Assembly (NCBI GenBank): GCA_002633005.1
Contig: NMRA01000763.1
Location: 1 to 63,837, forward strand
Length of the DNA: 63,837 nucleotides
Source: Phoronis australis
Taxonomy: Eukaryota; Phoronida; Phoronidae
Direction of reading: 5' to 3'
Each line of letters starts with the position of its first letter. Positions within the stretch are counted from its first letter, which is position 1. Of this stretch, positions 12,590-25,001 are shown in pieces. The position numbers were made by a program, and so were the translations under genes. A model generated the notes under the pieces. It was not told the origin of the DNA and made no database searches. It saw only the letters and a list, made by a program, of their open reading frames with translations.

Positions 12590-13527
12590 TTACATCAAAA
12601 GCGCCTCAAACAGGGCCAAAAATTCATTGTAAATGTGTGGAGAAAACATGTTTATGCGCGTATACATGTAAATGGAGACTTGACATCTCGATGACATTTC
12701 GATCCACGCAACTCTAACGTGAAAATGACCTAGGCTTACAAGTTGTTTAAGCATTACGATCCTGTTGCATGGGAGAGTGTCCCTGTGATGTTTTTGTGGG
12801 TGGATCCCTTTCACGTAGCTGCAGTTTACCAAGTCTCCAGTAATAAATCCATCAATGAGCGTACGTACAAGTGTGTATCATTAGACTTTTACTACATGTA
12901 TGTCCGAATGCCGCAGCGAGCAGAGATCGGCGTATTGTTGACTAATCTGAGTCAACTGCTACATTTGTACGCAATTGTTACGGTTAGTACAGTGCTTGTG
13001 ATGCTAGATCGTAGCATTAAACGCTGATCTTTTTCTGTCAACCGGGTTTTAATGGTGGCCAACTGATTGGCATGTATTGCGATCACACTTTCCAAGTTAA
13101 ACGGTCACGGCCACGATTGTTACGCCTATTAATCTCCGTAGGGTGTGTTCGCTAATTAACTTCCGGTGATGTGCAATAGGTAAACCGATTCGATTGCAAG
13201 TCCGATCTTCGTTATTCAATGATGACGCTGTGCGGTTTTCCAGCGCAGGTGCTGCTGTTGGGTGGAAATCGTGAGTTACGACCTTAATTAATTCGACTCA
13301 ACTGTACTTAAAATCGCTCACAACAGTGACTACTCACAGTCTAACAGTCCTGTTGGGTTGAGCTGCAAGTGGTGCTCTAGCGACCTGAGACGAGGTTTGT
13401 TTCTGAGATTGTTGATGCTTTTTAAAATTTTTGTTACTCATTTGCGAACAGCTTTAGTATACTTACTTTGGCAGTGGTGCCTCTCTGGTGATTTTTTTTT
13501 TTTTGAAAACTAAGCATAGAAATGCAG
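12590..13527. other. No recognisable gene
   Basis: A 94-codon frame at 12743-13027 has no motif, signal peptide or splice context that I can support. Confidence 0.4.
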
Positions 13528-13666
13528 AACGTACCGAGAGTGGCGTTGATGAAGTAATATCCCACGAGACAATAACCCGCGTATCGACCTCGACCTTTGG
13601 TCTCGGTCGACACGCGGAATAATGTCGAGTGGGATATTACTTTGTCTAGGCCAATCGAGGTACGTT
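13528..13666. repeat. Foldback/palindromic element (~139 bp)
   Basis: AAGTAATATCCCAC at 13552 pairs with GTGGGATATTACTT ending at 13642, and CCGCGT-TCGACC arms meet around TCGACCTTTGGTCTCGGTCGA. An outer pair, AACGTACC (13528) and GGTACGTT (13659), extends it. It would form a long hairpin and looks like a small foldback MITE. Confidence 0.75.
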
Positions 13667-15720
13667 TTGTATTTATCCCATATGCAACAAAATCCTAATT
13701 TTCTTTCATTTTTTTCGCCAGATTTTTCGAATACTCCAGTCGAGATTGTCCACGTGGCGGATCACATCCTATGTTTATGTACTTCCTGCGTTAGGTTGCA
13801 AGTTTTCTCTAGTAAAAGAAACAGTTTTAAATGTACCGATTTATTACTTGAAAACAGATAACCAAGATGAAAGCAACGGTAACCGTGCACTGAATTGGTA
13901 ACATCTCCTGAAAATAGTTTAATAACAACAGTATTTTATATTGTAGTTACCGCCGGAGGAATCGGCGCCTGAGTTGTAGACGACATATTATTTAGCAATT
14001 CAAAACTGAGACAGAACTGTCATATAATTAACAGTCCTGTCCCGGATGTTACGATTGAGACGTGATTGCGAGTTGAGTGTTTTACTCACACTGTTGCAGT
14101 TGCATTACTTTTACATTATTTTCCGAAAGTTTGATGATCGAACCGACTATCCACGTCAAGTCGACATCAACCTATCTTTTGAACTTTCCATGTCCGAGGT
14201 CGCTATTGAAGTAGTGCGGGAGGAGTATACGGAAAAATATTATTACATGGCCGTATTTCCCTCTACTTATTCAACGCGTATGAGATGAAATATCATAAGG
14301 GGCTCATTCACACTGTCATTCATTCTTCAGGCACATCAAATTTAATGTAAACATGACAAGAAAAGCTCACCTTGAATACATTATGGGTGAAGAAACTCTG
14401 CGATAGGATTCCATTTTGCTAAAAAAATATCCATTTTTGTTTTTGAAAGTGATGTCTCGCTCAACAAGGTTCATAACATGAAATAAGTTGGTTTTCACAC
14501 ATAGAAAATTTGTAGAGAACTTAGTCCTATCAATCTATTGTTTAGCTAAGAGCACTACATGCTCAGAAAATCATCTTTCCAGACTCGAAAAAAACAAAAA
14601 CTATTACTTTGTAACATATACCCGCTCATATGACAGCTGCAATTCTTAAAAAAAAATTGGAAAAGCGTGTTCCAAAAATCTTTCACAATGGTTCATCCTG
14701 AATAATATGTTGTAAAAACTCTGATGATTTTTTGCAAAAAGAACATATATCATCTCGTCAAAATTCTATGTATTACCTAGTAGTCTAAGTTGCAACTACA
14801 TGTGCCTTAAATTTGGGTCATTTGTCACATTATAAGCCATTACAGATGCTTTGTCCCAAGAAATGAATTGTCTACGGGCAATTCCTCCACCACTGGCCTT
14901 TAGGAGCTATTTCTAAAGGCCAGTGTTCTCCACAACAGCTTTTAAGGTGTTGCAGCGTCCAGTTTGGCCGAACACGCGTCCTGTTTAAATGTCTCGCATC
15001 CTGTTTAAAAATCCCGCGACAGGTTTAAAAAATAAAGACCATTGTTAATCTGGCTCAAATTACGCTTGACAGCAACTGGTCACAGCCCATTGAAACTGAA
15101 TAAAGGCTCAGTGGCCAGTTGTCGAAAGCGTAATCACGGATCTTACTCAAGCGGCAGACGGGGCCGCCAAACGATCTACGCTGTAGGCCTAACGCGGCTT
15201 GTAAATAATCGCTCGCTCACCTTTTCAATGGAGCTTGAATAACTTGTCACATTCAACTGAATTTAAACAAAAGCCCAGTGCCACCTACATGTATAAGGTT
15301 ACATGCAATCCACTACCTCGCTGGAGTCCGGGGGAACGTCGCCGATCATTAGGCCTAATCACTTGTAGTCACCTTTTGGGTTCGGCGGAGAGCTGATCTG
15401 AACCACTAGAAACAAATAAGACTCGGTGGTTAGTTCTGCGAAGTCTAACTACATGTAGACTTGTGCATGTACGTGTGAAGTGGAAGCCTTCTTGCGTAAA
15501 AAAATAAAGTGTGCGTTTTCAAAAGTTTTCGGAGTCGAGTGGCCAGGACCCTACAATAAAGCAAACGCGACGAACTCCTACAACCTATATCTTTAAATTT
15601 AGATTAATAAAGTTTATGCCACGTACAGTGTAGGTTGTTAATACACATGCCTATTGTAATATCGGTTGAATTCAATGGAACCATCAGTGCATAGTACAAG
15701 AGAGGGTTTGTGTACAACAG
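13667..15720. other. No recognisable gene
   Basis: Frames at 13622 and 14046 lack motifs. 14370-14830 is AT-rich. Confidence 0.45.
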
Positions 15721-15978
15721 CATGCGCGCACCCAGCCTTTAATTTGGGGGGCTCGAATTCCCGGCGTTGTGGACATTTTGCTAACAAAAGATCGGGCGGA
15801 CTAAAAAAATAATAAACGGGAACACCACTGTGAATTGCGGGCGCGTTTGGCTTATTTAGTGAACTTGTGTCCTATTTTCTCGGACTTTCTGTCTCTCATC
15901 TAGGCGGACCTTTTTGCCCACTTCGCCAAATGGGGGGCTCGTTCGAGCTTCCCTCCCCCCCCCCCCCNTGCGCGCATG
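15721..15978 (+). mobile_element. MITE family M, copy 1 (TIR CATGCGCGCA, TSD AACAG)
   Basis: A 258-bp non-coding element with perfect 10-bp inverted ends (CATGCGCGCA and TGCGCGCATG), flanked on both sides by AACAG. Internal landmarks are TTGGGGGGCTCGAATTC near the left end, GACCTTTTTGCCCACTTCGCC and AAATGGGGGGCTCGTTCGAGC near the right. A poly(C) run with an N (15968) precedes the right end. Confidence 0.9.
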
Positions 15979-16107
15979 AACAGTCATACACTTGTACACG
16001 CATCTGATAATTCTTTACCCTGCACTTAGAACAACACTTTGGAGGCGTAATATTCCAAGCATTCATTTTCATGTGGATGCTTAGAAAGAATGGAAACCAC
16101 TGAGGCC

Positions 16108-16141
16108 ATTGTTACTGAGTGCTACGGCACTCAGTAACAAT
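16108..16141. repeat. Perfect 15-bp stem hairpin with TACG loop
   Basis: ATTGTTACTGAGTGC at 16108-16122 is the exact reverse complement of 16127-16141, with a four-base loop. No T-run follows and no gene lies next to it, so it is not a bacterial-type terminator. Confidence 0.85.
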
Positions 16142-17712
16142 AGTCGAAATTCTACATTTGAAATAGTCTCGTAAGAAACAATCACTCAACATATGTTTAG
16201 AATGACATTCAATTATATAGTACTTTTATTGACCCTGACTGTGTTCATCAATCTACATGTACATCAAATTTCCAATACACCGACGCTTCATAGGCTACCA
16301 GTTTGCCGACCCAACTGCTGACCGCAAAGGCGACTCCGCTGCCGACTACTAGCACGTCATTACTGGTTGGCTGCTGGTCAGCTAGACGACCTGCCGTCTA
16401 CCAATTTCCGAGCGGTCGGACAAAACATCTTGATTTGTGCTGTATACGTACATGTATGCTACGTACCAAACAAATAACACTAAAACAAGTCCCACTAAAC
16501 TTATCCTGTTGTCTCCCCATTACTGCTGTAAGCCAAGTAACCTATTGCGAGATGCTGTCGATGGTTTATTATGTCATGACCTTTCACGTGACGTCCAACT
16601 TCTCACTGAGGTCACATTTTATTTCTTACCTTAGATGACTCTTGTGTACATTGGAAGCACTGCAGTCTAATATAATTTTTAAAATAATCTCTCCATCGTT
16701 TGTTTTTTAACGATGTCGCTCGGGAGCTACTGCACAGATGCGATACGCAAAGCAAGGAGTATTTTTGGACAATGCGACAAACGCAGAAAAAAGTTGTCTA
16801 ACAAACAATTTCGTGTCGTTTTTAACGTGCTCTTCACCAGAATAATGTAGAATAGAAGACAAGACCAATACAAATCAAGCTGGTGAGAGTCTAAGGTTTA
16901 CGTTTGTCAAATGTTTGTGTTCAGTGGACGTCTCACAGTGACCCACTGACTAGTGCAATAAAACCAGTACTTTCTGTCAAATATAGGTTTTGAATTGCAC
17001 CATTTGTTGCAAATTTCCTCTGATAAAATACGTGAATAGAAACAGCACCAGCTTAGTCTGAAGAAACAATGAGTTCTCAGTTCTTATCGAGCCAGCGAAT
17101 CACTTCTAACTCAAGTAATCCACAATAGGGCCCTACATCAAAACGTGTTATGTGACACAATACATGGATTTAGTGCCGCTCAAGATCTGCTCTCTACAGC
17201 AGTGCTATCTGCATACAAAGTTGGGTATGTTGTGGCGAATTTCAAACGACAAAATTGGTCCAAAATGCATGTAAGGCGTTTTGTTTTGCTCTGTAATTAT
17301 ATTGAACCTGTCTTCACCGCAACAATTAAAACAGAAGTTGAGCTTTGCTTCTCGGATAGTTTTTATTAAATTTTGGACCATTAATAACTCCAACCATAGT
17401 TTTATCAACGCCCATATTTGTCCCTTCGAAGGCTTTATAAGAAATCGTTTACTTTTCAAGGTAACTTCTACCAAATTAAATTATCTTGTGCACAGCTTAT
17501 TGGGTGAAACAGAAATCGTAACCAATTGAATCCACTTGACCTACCTGTATGCTCACAGCATGCAATAACTAAAATATGACTTGTTACAGTAAAGGATGGA
17601 GCTGACTTAACGTGTACATTTACATGTATACAGACGGTCAAATATTTTTGAATTCGGAACATCATGCATCACCTCTGAGAAGCAGCTGGCCGATTTCGTA
17701 TGAAACTTATGC
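16142..17712. other. No recognisable feature
   Basis: Overlapping short frames at 16303-16638 and 17145-17529 lack motifs. Confidence 0.45.
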
Positions 17713-18008
17713 ATGTATTCAGTGAGGGGTGGGATATGTTGCAAGCAGTGTATCCCGTTCAATCCGCCATCTTTTTGGTCACATAACGTGAATATAAGTA
17801 CGAAAAGATTTTTTTCCCCGACAGGGACTCGAACCCAGGACCTTCTGCTCACCGTGCAGGCACTCTAGCCACCGAGCTTCAACTAAAAGCCAATCACTTA
17901 GTAGGGGGCATCTTACTACCCATGTACATGTACTCTTCTGTGTTCATAAATATATTTTATTCAGTGAGGCGTGGACTATGTTGCAAGCAGTTTATCCTGT
18001 TCAATTGT
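17713..18008. repeat. ~49-bp direct repeats flanking the SINE
   Basis: ATTCAGTGAGGGGTGG-ATGTTGCAAGCAG (17717-17764) recurs at 17961-18008 with a few changes, about 245 bases apart. The SINE lies between them. Confidence 0.7.
17816..17892 (-). repeat. tRNA-derived SINE head
   Basis: On the minus strand the order is A-box-like TGGCTAGAGTGCC, then a B box GGTTCGAGTCC 26 bases later, with D- and T-arm-like pairing. The acceptor stem does not pair, so this is a tRNA-like SINE and not a tRNA gene. Confidence 0.65.
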
Positions 18009-18424
18009 TTTAAAAATTTAAACTTAGGACTTTTGTGATTTCCATAAACAATTTTCACTGTTGCAAAATACGAAAAAGAATTTATAATTTTGATAACTGT
18101 AACAGACGTTTGATATCTCACCTTGAACATTTATATCAAATAAACTTTGATCCTAATATCAAATACTTTGTTTTGATACAAATTTATCTCTTTTTTCGGC
18201 TAAATGTCACTAAAAAGGCATGGTCATTGGACCTAATTCATAACAAATTGGTAGAGTACAAATTCAGGTTTTTCATTCAAAAAATGTGTGTTTTAACTGA
18301 GTTAAAATATATGGTTTACCAACTATTTTGCTCCAACCACACCCGAATTAATTCAAATCAATACCATAGTTTGAAAGTTACGAGGTGTCAATAAAACGTT
18401 AAGGAGCATTTTTTTTATTTTCAG

Positions 18425-18445
18425 AGTACGTCTTTAATCGACAAT
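18425..18445 (+). other. Probable 5' UTR part of the esterase start exon
   Basis: A T-rich tract ending in TTTTCAG at 18424 looks like a strong splice acceptor 21 bases before the esterase ATG. The start exon is therefore probably preceded by an untranslated exon upstream, which I did not locate. Confidence 0.45.
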
Positions 18446-21400
18446 ATGGCTGCATCGTTGGAAGTACATGTATCGCTGTTTCTCTTGATTTGTTTCGTCA
18501 CAGTTGCATGCTGTAAGTTGTACGTTGTCGCTGAATATTGTGTGGTGTGGCATCGCACTGTGCTGCGAAATAGCTGCTGTATAGCTTTGTATGCTCATAT
18601 CTTGACTGAAATGCTTTGGGATTTAAAAATATTAGCAAGCTCTTAGATAGGATTGTCACCAGGCAGTTGTCCAGGTTATTACTGGATACTGCAACCTACA
18701 TACACTGTAGCTCGGAACCGTAACATCACAGACTAGATGGCATGTTCGTTTTATCCCAAATTTGGCACAAAAATATACCTAATTTTCCCAAGTTTGTTAC
18801 ATATACTTATCAGTACTATAATGCTGAACAATTAAGTGCATAAAATTTTTTGTATACATCTATGACAGCTTCTCTGCGCAATGGGGAAATTTTGTTTTTT
18901 ACCTTAATACCACGTACATGTAGCAGTACTTAACTTTTTACGAGACACGTCAATGGTCTATCCTGAGATGTGCATGCGTGAATGAATGGTTGAACTGTTT
19001 TGTTTGTTTTTATTGTACTTGTTTATCATTGATAATAGATACCTGAAAAACTGTGGCCTGAAGGCCGAGACTACTCAACATCTGGTCGAGATTTTCCCTA
19101 CCTACAATAGACACCGTAATCTATAACTTGATAGACACATAACCCGGCTGGTTAACGTTGTTAGCTTATACAGGTTTAAGGCAGATTAGAAGATTTTACC
19201 CATGAGGAAACCGCTGATGTCGGGTCCCCATGGGTCAGAATCAGGTGTAATGGGCATCGCCTTGCAGCCTAAACATGCCTGATATACCGCAAATGGCATC
19301 ACGCCACCTGCACTTTTTTTTAAGTTCGTTAGATAATGCATTTTTGCCGAAAGGGCCATACCGATAAAACCTGAAGCGTTTGCTTGACTAGCAGAAGGCT
19401 TTGATTTCCAGGTTGTGAATATGAAAGCGATTTCATGAGCTTGAATAGCTAAATTCCTTTCTTTTTGGGTAGCTAAACGCATAGCGAACGATATTGGAAA
19501 CAATTAAACAATTTCGACATTGTCGCATTACAAAATCTTGCTTCGTTTTAGAATTAATTGAACTTCCTTTGCCCATGTATAATATGTAGGTATCTCGTTT
19601 GCACTAACTTCTTCTCTTGCTACTGCACAGGCAAAGACCATGTGCTCCGGTGGCTACTACATGTATGTCAACGTTAAGCGAATTTCAAAATGACGCTGCG
19701 CTAAACGGTTCAGAATTGCAAGCAATATATGATTCAAATCAATCTATTTGAATTCACAATCAAAATATCATAGCACAATCATGATCAAGAGAAATGCAGA
19801 GCTTAAGGGGAAATTTGAATTTGCCACAGATGTCATCAGCTCAAAATGCATCCTTATACGAAGCTCTTTAACCTAAAGTACTGAAAAAATAAAGTTGATG
19901 ACCCCATTGTTAAAACAAGATGGACACCAAACTAATTCACAAAAGCAAAAAATCAACAATGTAGCCTTAGGTGTAGGAGTCATAACTTTATTTCTTTAAA
20001 ATTGAGTTTCCGGTACTCAAAATCGCAGGAAATATTTAGGCCGGTGTACATGTATAATGAACAGTAAACCGTCAAATTTATTTAAAACCGTTAAATCATA
20101 ATAGCTGACATCGTAATTTGAATTTGAAATGCGTTTGTGAAAAGAATTTACATCTTAAATTTAAGTGGATGTCATTTTTCAGTAACATGTGTCAATTTTA
20201 CAGTTTTGGCAGATATCCTTTGCAACGGAAAGCATAATTCAATGTATGACTCAGAAATTAAACCTTTCAATCTACAGAACCAGTTCCTTGCACTCAATTA
20301 CGCCGCACATTGTCTATACATGTACTTCCAGGCCAATCAGCTTTGAGAGTTAAAACAACATCCGGGACTTACATTGGTCAATACGAAGACATCACCACGT
20401 ACCCCTTGCCAGGAACAAGGAGAACAACGTCCTTTTACGGAATCCGCTACGGCTCCGCTGAAAGATTTGAAGCTTCCAACTTAGCTGACAAGGAAGCCAC
20501 ACCTCAATATGCCAGTCATCACTCCAAAGCATGCTACCAAATAGACCTGACCGGTGTATACCCTGATCTTGTTTACAGCAATATGACAGAAGATTGTCTT
20601 ACACTTAACGTGTACGTACCTGGGGACATGACTTGCCTGAAGAAAAAGAAACCGGTTATGATTTGGGTTCATCCTGGTGGTCTACAAAGCGAGGCAGCGT
20701 TTATGTATAACGCTTCACAACTAGCACTCAACGGCGATGTTATCGTAGTTACTATACAATACCGACTTGGCATTTTGGGTTTTTTGAATATTAAAGACTC
20801 TACCTCAGTCTCTAACAACGCCTTACGGGACATTCTTACAGCGTGTAAATGGGTTCAAAACAATATATACAAATTTGGCGGAAACAAGCGCAAAGTAACA
20901 ATTTTTGGTCAGTCGGGTGGTTCAATTGCAGTGACGTTGTTGGTTGCTAGTCCTTTGTCTAACGGTTTGTTTCGTAGAGCAATGGCAATGAGCGGAGGAA
21001 TAAACACTATGGGCATCCGGAAATGTTCCTCGGTAGAACACAATTCCCTTCTGGCAGCTATAAAACTGAACTGTAATCACACTAATCCTAACGACACTCT
21101 TCATTGCATGCAATCGTTGATGACTCCGGAAGAGGTTATTGAGAGCCAGCCTCATAACCTGTTCGAACTCTGGGAAAATAGATTTGACCTTTCTTTCATA
21201 CCATGTTACGGTGACGACGTTCTCCCTGAACATCCCAAAAAGATTTACAAAGACGGTTCTCAAAATTTGGTAGACTTCGTGATGGGGGCGACTTATCATG
21301 ACGGTTTGTTTTCTATGCCGTTTACATATTACCATTTACCAGTGACAGATGCACTGATGCTGACTGAGGTTACTAAAGTTACCAATGCCTTCTATCCAGA

Positions 21401-24400
21401 TGATCCCTCAGCAGCGGCTACCGCCATTCTGAATTTCTATAACAACTCAGATATTTATCTGGACTCGGACCCTCAACGACTTGAAAAGATGCTTCTGGAC
21501 ATTCAAACCGACAGGATGATCATTGATATTTACGACACACTTTCCCTTCACAGTGAGAGAAAACCGCAATCTTATTTCTATGTCGCGAAATACCATTGGA
21601 CTCCAAGGATCAAAGATTTCATTACTGGAGAACACGGAAACGATTTGAGCATCGTGTTTGGTCGGTTTGTCAAGCCTGGAACTGTCGAGTTCCAGATAAA
21701 GAACGACGCTTTAGTCGATATCACTTACCTCGTGCAGAAAGCCTGGACCAATTTTGGCAAGACAGGGTAAGGCTCTTTCAATAAAAACTACATAATCACA
21801 CTTATTATTAAATAGATTTGAGTTACACTCTAGTTTCATTTCATAATAAACTAGATTTAAAGTCCAAGAAGCACCCGTTGTTAACCCTTATTACATGGTT
21901 AGAGGATGTTATAAGGATCCAAGAAGTACCTACCCCCAACTAATACACAATCCGTAATAAATAAGGCTTAAATAAACGCGCCACTCACGATTCGCACCGG
22001 AAGAACACACCGCCATCTTGAACTTAACGCGAACCCGGAAGTACAATTCATTCAGGAACCCAGGCTAAGAAAACGCCCTCAGTGCGACTGGAGCGGAGCC
22101 TGTTAGCAGCCTGCAAACGGGGATTAAATAATCGACAGCGCGCCTTAATGTTGATAAAATCAAAATACGGATAATTTTATCGAATTTGCTGAAGAAATGT
22201 GACAAATAAATTTTGACAGAAATTGTGTTGCCGGACTCGGGACCACAGCTTATCGGACCTGGTGCGGATCGAGACCAGACACTGGCGAACGCTAAAGGCA
22301 TGTGGTTGCGAGCTATTTTGTCGAAGTAGAATGTTCAAATCATAAATGCCGTATATATTTAAAGGTAGTTTCAGACACTTGCATAAAATTACGGCTGGTT
22401 AGTCCTGTGTCACACTGCCGCGGCAGCCCTTAGCTAGCCTCAGTATGAAGACTATCATCCAAATACAACTTGTTAGTAGGCCTATACAGCTTTGCGCCAA
22501 GGCTACCCTTAGGCCTACCAGGTCCCTGGCCACAGCGCTGGCTCAAACAAGGTTTATATAGAACTTGGGGTCTTTTGGCGAACTGTGCAAAGTTGTTGGC
22601 TATCAACAGAGATTTGCCCAGACTTTGCATGAGCGCACCAAGCCTAAAAAATGGGGGGCTAGAATTTTTGGGAATAACTACCTTTTATAATAAGATTCAC
22701 TGGGTATGTTCAGAGCTATGAATTGCAGACGCAAAATTTTGGTACTTCCTGTCTTCTAGTGAACTTTTGTCTCGTTTTCTACGTTTTTTCGGGCGAGTTC
22801 GTGCTTCTCTGACTGAGGCAGACCTTTTTCCATTTCTCCAAATTGGGGGTTTGTTGGAGCACATAAGTATGACATGTCCAATACAAAATGTTATCATTTT
22901 TTATTCATTAAACAAAAAAAATATTCAACCACTTACCATAATAAGTAACTTAAAATGCACAATACTTTACAACATTTAGGCATTAGAAACACCGTCCAAC
23001 AGAACAAGTTTCCATGATATGAAAGTGGACAAACATGTAACTATTACCATGGTGACCGAATAGTGCTTCCTTACACCAGAATTTAACAAGCACGATTTAA
23101 AAAATATGAAGTTGCAAGGAACAAGAATTGGAGACTTGAAGCTTCACAATCCAACATAGCTTATTTCTGTAATTAAGATTCTTCATATTGTTGACTTGAT
23201 AACCTGAATTAAGAAAGCAATAAGTTATAAAACATGACCTGAAAGCAATTTAGATTTGAAATTTAGACTAATATGAATCATTTTATGACACCCAATCAAG
23301 CTTTGAACAGCATTTGACAGTCAAACAAAAAACCATTTCAAAATTAGTTCAACTATTTTTTAGCTTAGTGTAAGATCACCTGAGTGGGAAAATTAACAGT
23401 AAAATAATTCAAAAATTTATTACATTTTTGCACAAAATCACGAAAATTGAACAAAGTTCCTTTTGTAGCAACAGTTAACAAAATGTACCAATGTTAAATC
23501 TTCACAAATTACAACGTAGCAGGTTGAACATGCCTTCCAGTTCAGCAAAAGTCGCCATGTTTTCGGTGCCGCCAGAACTGGAATTGTGAGCACATATATT
23601 ACTTATGAGTAGCAACTGCGAGGCTGAAATTTGGTGAAAACTGTTGAATCGTGCATACGAGTAAGTAAAGACATGTCTCACTAAATTTCACCGTAAATTG
23701 ATAGCGGAAACCGTTTCCACAAAGTTTTAAACTCGCAACTTATCCCGCTGTCCTCCAATATGGCCGACGCGATCCAACCAAAGTGACCCAAATTTCGCCA
23801 CAAAAATTACACTGCTTGCCTCGATTTTGATATTTTTTCGATTTTCACTGAGTAGAATGCACTACCTTTCCGATGATAGCAAAGTACTTTCTCAAAACTA
23901 AAAAAATAAAAACCAAAAAAATTGGTTCGACTCATATTGGTTCAACCGCCCAACATAACAGGAACTAAACACCAATGATATTTTAACATAATAAACAAAA
24001 GTACGCGTCACATTCCAAAAAAATCAACTACCACTAACTAAAAACTATAAATACACTACACACACAAACTAATCACGAGATATTACTAATAAAACCAAAT
24101 AATGAAGACTTTTCGAGCAAGCGATAGCACATTCAGTTACAAGGAAAATGGCGGCGTTCAGGACAAGTTCCTGAACTGATGAGCCGGAAATGTGGGTACG
24201 GAAATAACCGATGACAGCCGGTAATTATACAGAGAAGGGTCAAGTACTGTTAAAAAATCGCTTTTGGCAAGAAAGGCGAAAAGAATATAACGAAAGGGTA
24301 TCAAAAATAAGATTTCATTTAGTAAGTATTTTCGGATACTGGAACCACATTGGCATTTTGAGACAAGGACTTTAAAAAACGTGTCATGCTGATTGATTAC

Positions 24401-25001
24401 ATGGGACTGGAATTAATTACAAGTGACTCCAACGTTTGGAGACGCCATTTGTCAAGCTCAGTATAAAAAATTACGTGTTTGTTCTGTTCAAGCATCACAT
24501 GCGTGAATTTTCCTTGTTTAGACTCAAAATAGTTACTGTATTTAATGGCTCCATTTTGGAAATGCATGAACCATCTACAAGACAGCGAACGCACTTTTTA
24601 CAATGTAACGGGTGTTTTTAAAATGGGCAAGAGAAATCGTATACCACGTTAGTCTTGCTCAATGTGCCAACCTTACCGTGGGGATTGGTACATATAATCT
24701 GATTGCAAGTTTTTGAATTGTTATAGAAAATAAAGAGCTCAACGAGTTCGATTGTCATAAGTCACGTTATGTTACCGATTTCAGAGACCCAAACCCCTTG
24801 GATCCCAGTAGACCTACGAGCACTACAACATGGCCAATGTTCAACGACCTGGGAAACTACACGGGTCATTACTTGGAGTGGTCCAAGGATGATGCAGCAG
24901 GCTTAGCCACGCCCACTATAAAGGATCGTCTGCGTTCGGAAAGTGTCATGAAATTCTGGTTGGCCGACATGCCAGCATACAATACAAACGGTGAAAATTA
25001 A
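18446..25001 (+). CDS. Secreted carboxylesterase/cholinesterase-like (type B) hydrolase, 3 coding exons
   Basis: Predicted alpha/beta-hydrolase of 572 aa that would hydrolyse carboxyl esters outside the cell or in the secretory pathway; the substrate is unknown. Coding exons are 18446-18512, 20332-21766 and 24785-25001, with splice phases 1 and 2 that match. Residues 1-22 form a hydrophobic signal peptide encoded alone by exon 1. The ATG has A at -3 and G at +4, and a polypyrimidine tract plus CAG at 18424 suggests a 5' UTR intron just upstream. Visible motifs: Cys90 and the EDCL motif (109-112) for the first disulfide; nucleophile elbow GQSGG with Ser217; Asp346 in the place of the usual acidic residue (H-D-G); His457 in G-E-H-G-N-D-L. 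Length fits the family. Odd point: the oxyanion-hole segment reads HPGG (136-139) instead of HGGG, which may alter activity. Several N-x-S/T sites are present. A possible poly(A) signal AATAAA lies at 25821-25826. The exact subfamily cannot be told. Confidence 0.9.
18513..20331 (+). other. Esterase intron 1
   Basis: A GTAAGT donor follows the signal-peptide exon and a TTCCAG acceptor precedes exon 2. A 105-codon minus frame (19186-19503) inside it has no recognised family. Confidence 0.85.
21767..24784 (+). other. Esterase intron 2
   Basis: A GTAAGG donor and TTTCAG acceptor flank 3018 bases. It holds MITE copy 4 and, at 21985-22045, ACCGGAAGA, CGCCATCTTG and CCCGGAAGT words (ETS- and YY1-like) that could mark an internal promoter or a repeat related to 4440-5640. 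Confidence 0.85.
22628..22870 (+). mobile_element. MITE family M, copy 4 (diverged, in esterase intron 2)
   Basis: It begins CATGAGCGCACCAAGCC, then ATGGGGGGCTAGAATTTTTG, and ends with GGCAGACCTTTTTCCATTTCTCC and AAATTGGGGGTTTG. The inverted end is degenerate. Confidence 0.65.

Noticed and set aside
17816-17892. Genuine tRNA gene on the minus strand
   Set aside because: A and B boxes are present but the acceptor stem does not pair and the T stem has a mismatch; a SINE is more likely.
18035-18394. 119-codon AT-rich frame just before the esterase
   Set aside because: The composition is that of AT-rich DNA (Ile/Phe/Asn/Lys), with no motif.
19186-19503. 105-codon minus-strand frame in esterase intron 1
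   Set aside because: No family motif, no splice context, and it lies within an intron of a well-supported gene.
21985-22045. CpG/ETS/YY1-like cluster as an alternative esterase promoter
   Set aside because: It sits after the catalytic exon, similar words occur in repeats elsewhere, and no start exon follows.
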